This document shows positions 41,730 to 53,634 of a stretch of 64,000 nt of DNA, in pieces. Within the stretch, counting starts at the first letter, position 1, and the number at the start of each line of letters is the position of its first letter. The notes under the pieces are model-generated. The model worked only from the letters and a program-made list of their open reading frames with translations, ran no database searches and had not been told where the DNA came from. Source of the stretch: Vibrio maritimus (lineage in GTDB: Bacteria > Pseudomonadota > Gammaproteobacteria > Enterobacterales > Vibrionaceae); assembly GCA_003263775.1 (NCBI GenBank), contig JYJJ01000055.1, positions 51,341 through 115,340 on the forward strand, in the 5' to 3' direction. The translations under genes and the position numbers were made by a program.

Positions 41730-42745
41730 ATGAGCAAACCCATTGTATTAAGTGGTGTTCAGCCGTCAGGTGAACTAAGTATCGGTAACTACTTGGGTGC
41801 TCTACGTCAATGGCAACAAATGCAAGACGACTATGACTGCCAGTACTGCGTTGTTGACCTTCATGCCATCACGGTTCGCCAAGATCCGAAAGCGCTGCAT
41901 GAAGCAACTCTAGACGCACTAGCAATCTGCCTTGCGGTTGGTGTTGATCCAAAGAAGAGCACGCTATTTGTTCAGTCACACGTACCAGAGCATGCTCAAC
42001 TTGGTTGGCTTCTTAACTGCTACACCCAAATGGTGAACTGAATCGTATGACTCAGTTTAAAGACAAATCTCAGCGCTATGCGAACGATGTTAACGTTGGT
42101 CTATACGACTACCCTGTGCTGATGGCTGCGGATATCCTGCTATACGGTGCGCATCAAGTGCCAGTAGGTAGTGACCAGAAGCAGCACCTTGAGCTAGCGC
42201 GTGACATCGCGACTCGCTTTAACAACATCTACAGCCCTGAATCGCCAATCTTTGAAGTGCCAGAGCCGTACATTCCGACTGTGAATGCACGCGTAATGAG
42301 CCTGCAAGATGCGACTAAGAAGATGTCTAAGTCGGACGATAACCGTAAAAACGTGATCACGCTGCTAGAAGAGCCAAAGTCGATTCTTAAGAAGATCAAC
42401 AAAGCACAAACAGACACAGAGACTCCACCACGCATTGCCCATGATTGGGACAACAAAGCAGGTATCTCTAACCTAATGGGTCTGTACTCTGCTGCGACTG
42501 GTAAATCATTTGAAGAGATTGAAGCGCAATACGCAGGCGTTGAAATGTACGGTCCATTTAAGAAAGATGTCGGTGAAGCACTCGTCGCTATGCTTGAGCC
42601 AATCCAATCTGAGTACCGTCGTATTCGTGAAGACCGTGCATACATGGATGACGTGATGCGCCAAGGCGCTGAAAAAGCTTCCGCTCGCGCAGCAGAGATG
42701 CTAGCGAAAGCGTACAAAGCGGTTGGTTTTGTGGCGCGTCCATAG
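41730..42745 (+). CDS. trpS: Tryptophanyl-tRNA synthetase, interrupted by a one-base loss
   Basis: A class I synthetase that charges tRNA-Trp. The HIGH-type motif is [13 protein letters not shown] near residues 11-23 and the KMSKS motif is KKMSKSD near 195. The frame breaks at 42032-42033: CAAATGGTGAAC must be CAAATGGGTGAAC to read [16 protein letters not shown], the invariant family sequence. With one G restored the protein has 338 residues, about the normal length. As trpS is normally essential and no second copy is seen here, a sequence error is far more likely than a true mutation. Confidence 0.9.
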
Positions 42746-42785
42746 GCATAGCTTGCTTAACTATTGATAATTAAATCATTGAATT

Positions 42786-42817
42786 AAAAGCCCCTTGGTT
42801 TGCCAAGGGGCTTTTTT
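42786..42817 (+). terminator. Terminator of trpS
   Basis: The 13-bp stem AAAAGCCCCTTGG / CCAAGGGGCTTTT with loop TTTG is followed by T-rich sequence. Confidence 0.92.
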
Positions 42818-43016
42818 CTTGCGTATTCACTTATCCTGTTGATTGTTTGGCACAGGTGGCAAACTTGGTACTTTAAATTTGATCGATATCTCAGTTAACT
42901 GAATGTTCATTATTCATTTGCAATAAAAATGACAACACTCGTCTCGAAAATAGCAAGCTTATATACAACAACGTGCAATCATGGCAACGGACAGATTGCC
43001 ATTCAATTCGAGGTGA

Positions 43017-45636
43017 ATGATGACACGCACAAACAAAAAGCAGTGGTTGGCGTTAGCTGTCTCATCCGCATTAGCGGCTGGAGCAAACGCCGAAATTTTT
43101 ATTTCGCAGTATGTTGAAGGTGGTGGCTTTAACAAAGCCGTTGAGATAGCGAACTCAGGTGATAGTGATGTCACTTTGACAGGCTATCAACTGGCGAAGT
43201 CACCGAATGGTGATGGTACCTGGGATTCGCTCGACCTCTCTAGCTATACCATTCCGGCGCATTCGGTATTGGTGTTTGCAAACTCCAAGGCGAATGAGGC
43301 AGTGCTGGCGCTGACGTCGGTTGCAACAACTCATCAAGCGCTGAATTTTAATGGCGATGACCCTATTGCTCTGTTGGATAGCAATGGGCAAGTGCTGGAC
43401 ATGGTTGGGGCGATGGGCGAGACCTTCGGCAAAGATAAAACCTTAGTTCGCTACCAAAATGCCTATCAGCCATCGAGTGTCTACCTTGCGCAGCATGGGC
43501 AACGTTGGCAAAAGATGACCTTACTGGATTGGGGGAGCTCGAAGCACTTGAGCCTCCGCAAGCTTTCCAGTGTCTCGATAGTGGTAATGACCCGGTATTC
43601 ACCGCGATTCAGGCGATTCAAGGAGAGGGGAGTAGCTCGCCATACATCGATGGCTACCCTTATATCACTGATGAGCAGTTCTTTGTTCAAGGTGTGGTAT
43701 CCGCAGTCAGCACGGGCATTAACCAAGGTTTCTACTTGCAGGCACTAGAAGATGATCATAACCCGCTGACATCAAATGGCTTGTATGTTTACACCCAGTC
43801 TAATCCAAGCCTTGCGGCTGGAGATGTGGTGTGTGTTCGTGGGCAAATCCAAGAGTTTTATGGTCAAACACAGCTAAAACTTAATGAGCAAGATTGGGTA
43901 AAACAGGGCGAGCAGACAGCGCCTGTAGCGACACAGGTTGAGGTGTTGGCATCCGATGAGAACTTTGAGCAAACCCTTGAGCGCTACGAGGGAATGCTGG
44001 TGAATTTGCCACAAGCCCTCGATATGCGCGTCAGCCGCACTTTTGGTTATGACTATTCTGCTCGACGCAATAACATGGTGCTTGCCCACGAGAGGGTGAA
44101 TCTGCATCCAAACCAAAAATACGCAGCTGGATCGGATGCAGCCAAAGCACAGAGTGAAGATAACTTACTACGCCGTCTATTCGTAGAGTCATCGACGCCA
44201 GCCGCCAATGGTGTGGTGCCTTACTACCCTGAATTTGGTCGCAGCGATGTGGACCAAGATGGTAGCACCGAAGACTACATTCGTATCAACGATACGCTGT
44301 TTGGCATTGAGGGTGTGATTGGCTACAGCTATGGCGACTATCGCTTGTTCGTGACCAATACCATCGCTAAAGATAATTTTGTTCGCAATACGCCGCGTAC
44401 CGAGCAGCCTAATCTTGCCGAGCAACCATGGAATAAAAAGGATTTGCGCGTTGCGACCTTTAATGTACTCAACTATTTCACCTCGCCATTTGGTGGGGAC
44501 GAGAACCGTTTCGGAAGTAATCGCGGGGCGAGCAATCTAGGTGAGTTCGAGGTACAGCAAGAGAAAATCCTACAAGCTCTGCTGCGTTTAGATGCCGATA
44601 TCATTGGGTTGATGGAAATTGAGAATAATGGATTTGGTGATAATGGCGCCATCGCTCAGTTGGTGAATGAGCTGAATGCGCGAGTGGATAATCGCAAACA
44701 GCGCTATGAGTTTGTGTCTGTCGACAGTAATCAAGATGGTGTAATTGACGCGTTAGATGCTGTGGGTAGCGATGCGATTACTACGGGTGTTATCTATCGC
44801 TCAAGCAAGGTAAAACTCAAGCAAGTCAACGTGATAGAGATGCCGCGCCAAGTCGCTCCGGAGGTTCTGGATGATAATGGCAAAGTGATTGAAGATGGTA
44901 AGAACTATCAGCGTAATACCCTAGCACCAACCTTTAAGGTGAAGGGTGGCAAAGAGAAGCTGACCGTAGCGGTGAATCACTTTAAGTCGAAAGGCTCAAA
45001 ATGTTGGGAAGATGCGGCACCCGAGTCTGAGGGTGGGCAAGGTGGTCAAGATGTTGACCAGCAAGGCTCATGTGAGGCGTTCCGCGTAGCGGCAGCAGTG
45101 GCGTTGGGTGATGCGCTTGCTCAGATCAAGGGGCATAAGGTGGTGTTAGGTGATTTCAATGCCTACGGCAAAGAAGACCCATTGCTGATACTGACAGACT
45201 ACACCGCTGAGCGATATGGTAAAGTCATTCGCGCTGCTCGCAATACCTTCATTGGAGAGGATGAACAGTTCGGTGATCAGGGCGCAGTTATCGACCACAA
45301 CTATGGTTTTATCAATGTGCTAGGTGAGATGCATCCTGACGGTTGGAGCTATTCTTACAATGATGAAGTGGGCGCGCTAGACCATATCCTCATTAGCCCG
45401 AGCTTATCGAAGCGCGTGGTAGATGCGACTGAATGGCACATCAATGCGCGGAATCGACCTTGTTTGATTATAACGATGAGTACAAAGGCGATCTGCCTAA
45501 GTACCAAGATCATTACCGCTCGTCAGATCATGATCCTGCTGTCATTGATCTCAACATAAACGGCGGTTCTGTTGGCGTCTTTGCTTTATCAGTGCTTGGC
45601 CTTATGGGATGGCGTCGTCGCCAGGTAAGTTGCTAA
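43017..45636 (+). CDS. xds: Extracellular nuclease Xds/ExeM type, interrupted by two one-base losses
   Basis: A secreted multi-domain nuclease of about 873 residues after frame repair. A signal peptide (residues 1-25) is followed by a lamin-tail-like domain with AEIFISQYVEGGGFNKAVEI, an OB-fold nucleic-acid-binding region, an endonuclease/exonuclease/phosphatase domain (DLRVATFNVLNYF, DIIGLMEIENNGFG, VVLGDFNAYGKEDP, SSDHDPAV) and a C-terminal GGSVGVFALSVLGLMGWRRR tail of the GlyGly-CTERM type, which is processed by rhombosortase after type II secretion. One base is missing near 43495-43499 and another at 45448-45449. V. cholerae Xds lies at the same place after trpS and serves biofilm turnover, nucleotide scavenging and escape from DNA traps. 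Confidence 0.88.
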
Positions 45637-45776
45637 CGTTTCCCAATCAAATTTAAAGCTACGCGGTGGGGCATTACGTCTCGCCGCGGTTTTCTTCCCA
45701 TTTTTTCTTGCCTTTCTGTCGCCATGTTGCAAAATACCGCCTTATTTTCTGCAAACTCAATGTGACCGCAAGCGCT

Positions 45777-46358
45777 ATGCTACTCATCATCGATAACTAC
45801 GACTCCTTTACCTTTAACCTGTTTCAGTACTTCTCTGAACTGGGCGCTGAGGTGAAAGTGGTGCGCAATGATGAGATTGATATTGCAGGTATTGAGGCAT
45901 TAAATCCTACCCACTTGGTGATTTCCCCGGGTCCTTGTACACCCAATGAAGCCGGTATCTCGCTCGAGGTGATCAAACACTTTGCTGGCAAATTACCACT
46001 GCTTGGTGTCTGCTTAGGTCATCAGGCGATTGCTCAGGTGTTTGGCGGCGAAGTCGTGCGCGCAAGGCAGGTGATGCATGGTAAGACGTCACCGATTCGT
46101 CATACCAACCAGAGTGTGTTCACTGGGCTCAACAATCCCCTTACCGTGACTCGCTATCACTCGCTTATTGTCGCTCGCGACAGTCTACCTGACTGCTTTG
46201 AGGTGACCGCATGGACCGAGCTTGAAAATGGTGAATTTGACGAAATCATGGGGTATCGTCACAAGAGTCTCAACATCCACGCAGTACAATTCCACCCAGA
46301 ATCCATCAAGACTGAGCAAGGTCACGAGCTTTTGCGTAACTTCCTGTTGCAGAAATAG
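45777..46358 (+). CDS. pabA: Aminodeoxychorismate synthase component II (glutamine amidotransferase)
   Basis: A class I glutamine amidotransferase that supplies ammonia to PabB for p-aminobenzoate and folate synthesis. ATG 45777 gives 193 residues starting [15 protein letters not shown]. The catalytic Cys is in [13 protein letters not shown] near residue 79, and His and Glu in [10 protein letters not shown] near 168-172. The isolated gene next to argD, away from trp genes, favours PabA over TrpG, though the two are nearly identical in sequence. Confidence 0.9.
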   Translation: MLLIIDNYDSFTFNLFQYFSELGAEVKVVRNDEIDIAGIEALNPTHLVISPGPCTPNEAGISLEVIKHFAGKLPLLGVCLGHQAIAQVFGGEVVRARQVMHGKTSPIRHTNQSVFTGLNNPLTVTRYHSLIVARDSLPDCFEVTAWTELENGEFDEIMGYRHKSLNIHAVQFHPESIKTEQGHELLRNFLLQK

Positions 46359-46739
46359 TCGATCTAGATCACTCTTTTTTGTTTTCTTATCTTTCATAAG
46401 TTTAACTTATGGCTTTGCAAATTTATTCGCTTTTACTGATGTGAAGCGAGCGAACACCTTACCTGAGCAGTTTCTTCGCCTCTTCGTCAAAAAACACTTC
46501 ATTCAAATTCATTTATGATGCATAAATACTCATAAGGCGATATTGAATCCGGCGCAAAGTGCGCCTAAAAAGATTTTTTCACTATTGCTATGGTTAAATA
46601 AATGTAAATACAATGCTGCATCTGTGGAAAGTCGATAGAAAATGTTCTGTCGCCAACGGAAAGAGAAGGTTCCCCTATAGCCGCCTTGTTGAAGGCCAAC
46701 CTCTTTTCGCCCACACGCAGTAATAAGAAGGAATGTGTT
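46359..46739 (+). promoter_or_regulatory. argD/ast operon upstream region
   Basis: A spacer of 381 bases without a gene. It contains two phased ARG boxes (46496-46534), listed separately. The rest appears to be a long 5' leader with no structure that I can name. Confidence 0.5.
46496..46534. promoter_or_regulatory. Tandem ARG boxes upstream of argD
   Basis: Two imperfect boxes sit exactly 21 bases apart: TTCATTCAAATTCA (46498-46511, with exact right half ATTCA) and TGCATAAATACTCA (46519-46532, two mismatches from TGAAT-N4-ATTCA). The phasing makes ArgR control of argD-astA-astD likely. Confidence 0.65.
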
Positions 46740-47950
46740 ATGACAACGGAAAAAGCGGTAACTCGTGAGTGGTTCGATGAGGTAATGGTACCTTGTTATA
46801 ACCCGATGGAGATGATTCCAGTTAAGGGCGAGGGTGCACGTGTTTGGGATCAGCAAGGTAACGAGTATATCGACTTTGCTGGTGGTATTGCGGTGAGCTG
46901 TCTAGGTCATTGCCACCCTGCTATGGTGAATGCGGTTACTGAGCAAGCCAACAAAATTTGGCACCTAAGTAATGTAATGACCAATGAGCCAGCACTGCGT
47001 CTGGCGAAAAAACTCACCGAAGTGAGCTTTGCTGAGCGCGTGTTCTTTGCCAACTCAGGTGCCGAAGCAAACGAGGCAGCGCTCAAGCTTGCTCGTCGCT
47101 GGGCAGCGGATGTACATGGTACTGAAAAGTCAGAAATTATTGCCTTCAACCAAGGCTTCCACGGTCGTACCTTCTTTACGGTAACTGTGGGTGGTCAAGC
47201 AGCCTACTCCGATGGCTTTGGTCCTAAGCCAGGTGACGTAACACACATCCCTTACAACGATATCGCTGCGCTTGAAGCGCAAATGTCTGAGAAAACCTGT
47301 GCTGTCATGATGGAGCCGCTACAAGGTGAAGGCGGTATTGTTTCTCCGCAACCTGAATTTGTTCAGGCCGTTCGCGAGCTTTGTGACAAGTACAATGCGC
47401 TGCTTATCTTTGATGAAGTGCAAACAGGTAACGGTCGTACCGGTAACTTCTATGCTTACCAAGGTCTTGGTATTACGCCTGACATTCTAAGCACGGCTAA
47501 ATCATTAGGCGGCGGTTTCCCTATCGGCGCCATGCTAACCACAGAAAAACTGGCCGCTCACATGAAGGTGGGAACACATGGCTCGACTTATGGTGGTAAC
47601 CCACTAGCGTGTGCGGTAGCAGAAGCGGTTGTTGATGTGGTGTCTCGTCAAGATGTACTTGAAGGCGTCGCTGAGCGTGAAGCTTGGTTCCGTGAAGGTC
47701 TTGAGAAGATCAATGCGAAGTACGGCCTATTCAGCGAAATTCGCGGCAAAGGCTTGCTGCTTGCGCTGCGCTTAATGAAGAGTGGCAAGGCCGTGCTCGT
47801 GATGTATTGGTTGCCGCGGGTCAACAAGGCTTGATGGTGCTTGTTGCTGGTGCCAACGTTGTACGCTTTACGCCTTCACTGGTCATCACTCAGCAAGAAG
47901 TTGAAGAAGGATTAGCTAAACTAGACAAAGCTATTAGCACGCTAGTTTAA
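46740..47950 (+). CDS. argD: Acetylornithine/succinylornithine aminotransferase, interrupted by a one-base loss
   Basis: A class III PLP aminotransferase of about 403 residues. The PLP lysine is Lys254 in [17 protein letters not shown] 46740 follows AAGAAGGA. The frame breaks at 47763: CTTGCGCTGCG must be CTTGGCGCTGCG to read [20 protein letters not shown], and the C-terminus then runs to TAA 47948-47950. In vibrios one enzyme serves both arginine synthesis (ArgD) and the succinyltransferase degradation route (AstC/AruC). The following astA and astD genes support the dual role. Confidence 0.9.
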
Positions 47951-47956
47951 GCAGAC

Positions 47957-48010
47957 AGCCGATAAGTCGGCTTTTAGATACTCTCTCGGATTTGGATGTT
48001 CCGAGAGAGT
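47957..48010 (+). repeat. Two intercistronic hairpins between argD and astA
   Basis: AGCCGA/TCGGCT (47957-47972) is followed by a perfect 11-bp stem ACTCTCTCGGA / TCCGAGAGAGT (47980-48010, nine-base loop), ending nine bases before the astA RBS. Neither has a good T-run, so they are more likely processing or stabilising structures than terminators. Confidence 0.6.
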
Positions 48011-48031
48011 TTGCGTCAGGAGGGATTATTG

Positions 48032-49051
48032 ATGCTTGTTGTTCGTCCTATCACTATGTCTGACTACGATGCGCTGCACACTTGCGCTGTAGAATCAGGC
48101 CACGGTTTTACTTCTCTTCCTGTTAATGAAGAGCTTCTGACAAACCGAATTACCCACTCTGAATACAGCTTTGCTAAGCATGATGTCACAGCGCCTACCG
48201 ACGAAGGTTATCTGATGGTTGGCTTTGACACCGAAACTGGCGAAGTTGCAGGGACAACGGGTATTGAAGGTGCAATTGGTTGGGATGTTCCTTTCTACTC
48301 TTATCACATTAGTACCGTGGTGCACTCATCGCCAAAGCTGAACGTCAACAATGTTGTGAAGCTTTTGACGTTTGGCAACAACTACACTGGCTGTAGTGAA
48401 ATCTGTACCTTGTTCCTGCGTCCGGAGTTTCGAGGTGGCCTGAATGGTCGCCTAATGTCGAAGTGTCGCTTCTTAATGATGGCAGAGCACCCTGAGCGCT
48501 TCTCAAAAACCATCTTTGCAGAAATGCGCGGTGTATCGGATGCCGAAGGCAATTCTCCGTTCTGGAAGTGGTTACAAGAACACTTCTTCTCTATTGACTT
48601 CACGATGGCCGATTATCTAACAGGTATCGGGAAAAAAGGCTTTATTGCCGATTTAATGCCAAAACTACCTATTTACATCAATCTGCTGAGTAAAGAGGCG
48701 CAAGCGGTGATCGGTCAAGTGCATGAAAACACGCGCCCTGCATTAAAACTTCTTGAGAGAGAAGGGTTTACTTGTCGCAACTATGTCGACATTTTCGATG
48801 CAGGTCCAACGGTTGAATGCGATCTTCGTAATATCCAAGCGGTACGAGACTCATTCCGTGCCAAGGTATCAGTCTCTGAGCACACCAGTTCACAAGACTA
48901 CCTGATTGCTAATACTTCTTTTGAGCACTTCCGTGCGACGGCGGCTAAAGCGGCGTTTGACGCTGAGTCTGGAACCGTATTGCTGTCTCCTGAGGCGGCG
49001 GATGCACTGAATGTTGCTGATGGCGACATGGTTCGCATGCTGGCTCAATAA
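48032..49051 (+). CDS. astA: Arginine N-succinyltransferase
   Basis: The first enzyme of the ammonia-producing AST pathway, succinylating arginine. ATG 48032 follows CAGGAGGG and gives 339 residues starting MLVVRPITMSDYDAL. Family segments include GTTGIEGAIGWDVPFYSYH near 70-88, LFLRPEFRGGLNGRLMSK near 130 and the C-terminal EGFTCRNYVDIFDAGPTV. It lies between argD/astC and astD. Confidence 0.96.
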   Translation: MLVVRPITMSDYDALHTCAVESGHGFTSLPVNEELLTNRITHSEYSFAKHDVTAPTDEGYLMVGFDTETGEVAGTTGIEGAIGWDVPFYSYHISTVVHSSPKLNVNNVVKLLTFGNNYTGCSEICTLFLRPEFRGGLNGRLMSKCRFLMMAEHPERFSKTIFAEMRGVSDAEGNSPFWKWLQEHFFSIDFTMADYLTGIGKKGFIADLMPKLPIYINLLSKEAQAVIGQVHENTRPALKLLEREGFTCRNYVDIFDAGPTVECDLRNIQAVRDSFRAKVSVSEHTSSQDYLIANTSFEHFRATAAKAAFDAESGTVLLSPEAADALNVADGDMVRMLAQ

Positions 49052-49082
49052 GCGACATTACTCGTCTCTACAAGCAATAAGA

Positions 49083-49101
49083 TGGCCGCTCACAGCGGCC
49101 A
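49083..49101 (+). repeat. Intercistronic hairpin between astA and astD
   Basis: The stem TGGCCGCT / AGCGGCCA with loop CAC is perfect over eight bases and is followed by CATTTAAAAG, a poor T-run. Translation of astD starts 28 bases later. Confidence 0.6.
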
Positions 49102-49128
49102 CATTTAAAAGACCAAAGGAACTTCACT

Positions 49129-50593
<1,465 letters not shown>

Positions 50594-50603
50594 GGAGCAG
50601 GCT

Positions 50604-51395
50604 ATGACTGTTGACGCGTTATTTGGCCACTTGTGGCAAGACTACATTACTCGCTTATGTCCTTCAGCTCACAAGGTTCATGACTTACTGAGGGAAGATG
50701 AGTTGCTCATCAATGACCACATTGCACTGCGAACCTTTAATGTTGCGCCTCTGGGTATCGACACGCTGGCTAAGCCGTTTTTAGATCTTGGTTACGAGGT
50801 GAGTGGTCATTACGACTTTGAAGCCAAAAAGTTGACCGCGATACACCTAGAACATAGCAACGCTTTGCTTCCTAAGGTGTTTATCAGCGAATTACGAGTG
50901 GAAGAGTGCTCTCAATCGCTACAAGATATCGTGGCTAAGCTAGTGGCGCAGGTGGACAGCGCTAAACTTTCCTCTGCTGAGTTTTTATATAGCGGCCGCT
51001 TGTGGGACCTGAGCTATCAAGACTTCCAAACGCTGGCGCAAGAAAGCGAGTATGCTTCATGGCTTGCTGCTCACGGTTATGGTGCGAATCACTTTACAGT
51101 GAGTGTGAATCAGCTTGATCGTTTTGCCGAAGTAGTAGAGGTCAATCAGCATCTTCGTGACGCTGGGTTTGCAATTAATGAATCTGGTGGGGAAGTAAAA
51201 GGCTCACCAGAAGTGCTGCTAGAACAATCTTCGACCATGGCGGACAAAGTGTCTGTGGCATTTACTGATGGTGGCCAAGTGATACCGGGCGGATTCTATG
51301 AGTTTGCCAAGCGTTATCAGCTGGCCGATGGCAGTTACTACCAAGGCTTTGTTGCCGCATCCGCGGACAAGATCTTTGAGAGTACGCATCAATAG
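50604..51395 (+). CDS. DUF1338 family protein (2-oxoadipate dioxygenase/decarboxylase-like)
   Basis: A 263-residue vicinal-oxygen-chelate-type protein of the DUF1338 family. One characterised relative (HglS/YdcJ group) is an iron-dependent 2-oxoadipate dioxygenase/decarboxylase of lysine catabolism. Likely metal ligands are His in NDHIALRTFN near 38, His in GANHFTVSVN near 157 and Glu in GGFYEFAKRYQ near 236. It starts 11 bases after astD with RBS AAGGAG, so it is probably in the ast operon. Whether it acts in arginine breakdown is not known. Confidence 0.85.
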   Translation: MTVDALFGHLWQDYITRLCPSAHKVHDLLREDELLINDHIALRTFNVAPLGIDTLAKPFLDLGYEVSGHYDFEAKKLTAIHLEHSNALLPKVFISELRVEECSQSLQDIVAKLVAQVDSAKLSSAEFLYSGRLWDLSYQDFQTLAQESEYASWLAAHGYGANHFTVSVNQLDRFAEVVEVNQHLRDAGFAINESGGEVKGSPEVLLEQSSTMADKVSVAFTDGGQVIPGGFYEFAKRYQLADGSYYQGFVAASADKIFESTHQ

Positions 51396-51432
51396 TTCCC
51401 AAAAATAAAAAGCCCAAAAAGCCCCAAAAACA

Positions 51433-51458
51433 AAAAAGCCACCGGAAGGTGGCTTTTT
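51433..51458. terminator. Bidirectional terminator between the DUF1338 gene and crp
   Basis: The 11-bp stem AAAAAGCCACC / GGTGGCTTTTT with loop GGAA lies between convergent genes. Confidence 0.92.
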
Positions 51459-51476
51459 AAATCTTGCTAAGCGTTA

Positions 51477-52109
51477 TTAACGAGTACCGTAAACAACGAT
51501 AGTCTTACCGTGGGCAGAAATTAGGTTCTGCTCTTCTAGCATCTTAAGAATACGACCTACTGTCTCACGAGAACAACCAACGATTTGGCCAATCTCTTGA
51601 CGAGTGATCTTGATTTGCATGCCGTCTGGGTGAGTCATTGCATCAGGTTGTTTCGCTAGGTTAAGTAGCGTCTGTGCAATACGGCCCGTTACGTCTAGGA
51701 ACGCTAGGTCACCTACTTTTTGGCTAGTCACTTGTAGACGACTTGCCATCTGAGCAGATAAGCGCATTAGAATGTCTGGATTAACTTGGATAAGCTGACG
51801 GAACTTCTTGAATGAGATTTCCGCAACTTCACAAGGTGATTTTGCTCGTACCCATGCCGTACGTTCTTGGTCCTCTTCGAACAAGCCAAGTTCACCGATG
51901 AAGTCACCTTGGTTTAGGTAAGACAAGATCATCTCTTTGCCTTCTTCATCTTTAATCAGTACCGCTACAGAGCCTTTGACGATGTAGTAAAGCGTTTCTG
52001 CTTTCTCGCCCGCGTGAATAAGCGTGCTCTTTGATGGGTACTTGTGAATGTGGCAGTGTGAAAGGAACCACTCTAACGTTGGGTCGGTTTGAGGTTTACC
52101 TAGAACCAT
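51477..52109 (-). CDS. crp: cAMP receptor protein CRP
   Basis: The global activator for catabolite control; 210 residues, as in E. coli. The cAMP-binding beta barrel occupies residues 1-130 (including [18 protein letters not shown], whose Arg-Thr/Ser pair binds cAMP), then the dimer helix, and a winged helix-turn-helix near 168-190 ([20 protein letters not shown]). In vibrios CRP also governs competence, chitin use and quorum sensing. The cytR and crp upstream regions in this window carry CRP-type sites. Confidence 0.98.
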   Translation of the reverse strand: MVLGKPQTDPTLEWFLSHCHIHKYPSKSTLIHAGEKAETLYYIVKGSVAVLIKDEEGKEMILSYLNQGDFIGELGLFEEDQERTAWVRAKSPCEVAEISFKKFRQLIQVNPDILMRLSAQMASRLQVTSQKVGDLAFLDVTGRIAQTLLNLAKQPDAMTHPDGMQIKITRQEIGQIVGCSRETVGRILKMLEEQNLISAHGKTIVVYGTR

Positions 52110-52302
52110 ATATCTTACTTCCTCTGCAGGGTATGCTTGCTGCTTTCCATATTTGTTAGCAAGCCCGTTGGTTAAGACCTACTAGCATAAAAGCACTTTG
52201 AAGATGGCGCAAGCGATCTTCTGTTTCCTAGAAATAGTATCCTTTTTTGCGCTGCTTTTCTTGATTTTAATCGTGTCAAAAGCGTATTTATCTATACAAA
52301 AC

Positions 52303-52318
52303 TGTGCACATGATCACG
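52303..52318. promoter_or_regulatory. Candidate CRP autoregulatory site
   Basis: TGTGCACATGATCACG keeps TGTG and TCAC with the correct spacing of the CRP consensus, with one mismatch in each half. It lies about 195 bases before the crp start. crp is autoregulated in E. coli, so this is a reasonable operator, unproven here. Confidence 0.5.
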
Positions 52319-52352
52319 ATACAAAAAAACAGGCTGATTTGGCTCACAATTC

Positions 52353-53221
52353 CTAACCTATTTTTCCCGTTTCTATAAGTTGCTGAAGTATTGGTCTGAC
52401 GATTAGCTCCATCGCAAAACTCATCTTACCCCCGGTACGACAATGGTGTTGTGACGCGACATGAACGAACCATCAATCATTGCTAATAGGTACGGGAAGT
52501 CGACATTCTTGATACCACGCAAGCGAATCACGACAAAACTCTCATCCAAACTCGGAATGCCTTTAGCATTGAGCGGGTTTGAGGTGTCCACGGTTGGGAC
52601 GCGCTGGAAGTTAATGTGGGTGCGCGAAAATTGCGGTGTAATGTAGCTTAAGTAGTCGTCCATCGAGCGAACAATTGAGTCAGTGACCGCTTCTCGAGAG
52701 TGACCGCGATCGCGGGTGTCTCGGACGAACTTTTGGATCCACTCGAGGTTAACAATGGGTACCATGCCGATAAGCAGGTCAACGTGCTGAGCAGCATTGA
52801 CATCACCGTCGACAACGCCGCCATGTAGACCCTCGTAAAACAGCACATCGCTATTCTCTGGTAGGTCTTGCCACGGGGTGAAGGTGCCTGGCATTTGGTT
52901 ATAAGGCACAGCCTCATCGAAGGTGTGCAGGTAGCGGCGGAACTGGCCAGTACCATTTTGCCCATAGTTGCGAAAAAACTCTTCAAGGGCAGGGAAATCA
53001 TTTGCTTGCGGGCCGAAGTAGCTGATGTGTTTGCCTTGCTCTTTGGCTTTGCGGATCTCGATATCCATCTCTGGACGAGTAAAACGGTGAAAGCTATCAC
53101 CTTCAATAAATGCAGGCTTGACGCTCATCATGTTGAACATCTTGCGAAATGCTTCTGACGTTGTGGTGGTTCCAGCTCCAGAGGAGCCCGTTACAGCAAT
53201 GATCGGGTGTTTTGCTGACAT
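52353..53221 (-). CDS. prkB: Phosphoribulokinase-like protein PrkB, 3' end shifted by a one-base loss
   Basis: A P-loop kinase of the phosphoribulokinase family: GSSGAGTTTTSEAF near residues 12-25, EGDSFHR and HVDLLIGMVPIVNLEW follow. As read the frame stops at 52421 after VVPGVR, 266 residues. Adding one base to the CCCCC run at 52429-52433 (GGGGG in the gene) restores VVPGGKMSFAMELIVRPILQ and moves the stop to 52353, giving 289 residues, identical to E. coli PrkB. Vibrios have no RuBisCO, so the physiological substrate is unknown. It lies upstream of crp in the same orientation, as in the enterics. Confidence 0.88.
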
Positions 53222-53348
53222 AACACTTCCTGTGTATTTGTAATTGTCGTTATAAATTTGCTAACTCACATAAGGAGTTAGACCTTGTAGGCCAATTTCA
53301 GTTCAATAGCCTTTCAATATAGCAGCTACTTGCGCAGCTACCGAAAAA

Positions 53349-53561
53349 TTACAGCGAGCGACGCGATTTAATGTCGACGGTTTCGTGCAGTTCAGAGAAA
53401 ACGATAACGGCTTCGCCGCTTTCGAGCTGGCTACGAACATGGCGAACCTTGTCATCTAGCGACACTTCCGACTCACCATAGTCGGTGCCTTCGCGCAGCA
53501 CGAACTCTTTAATAAGATTATCCAGCGTGTCTGCGTCAATTTGTTGCCATGGGATGATCAT
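53349..53561 (-). CDS. yheU: YheU family protein
   Basis: A 70-residue conserved protein of unknown function with the family N-terminus [17 protein letters not shown] and the EGTDYGE segment. No signal peptide or membrane segment is seen. It follows yheT after 73 bases and precedes prkB, the usual yheT-yheU-prkB order. Confidence 0.92.
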   Translation of the reverse strand: MIIPWQQIDADTLDNLIKEFVLREGTDYGESEVSLDDKVRHVRSQLESGEAVIVFSELHETVDIKSRRSL

Positions 53562-53634
53562 AAATACCTCTTAATTCTATGACCGCAGGATTATACCACT
53601 GCGGATTCACAAAGGGAGCTATCGCTGTTTTTGG

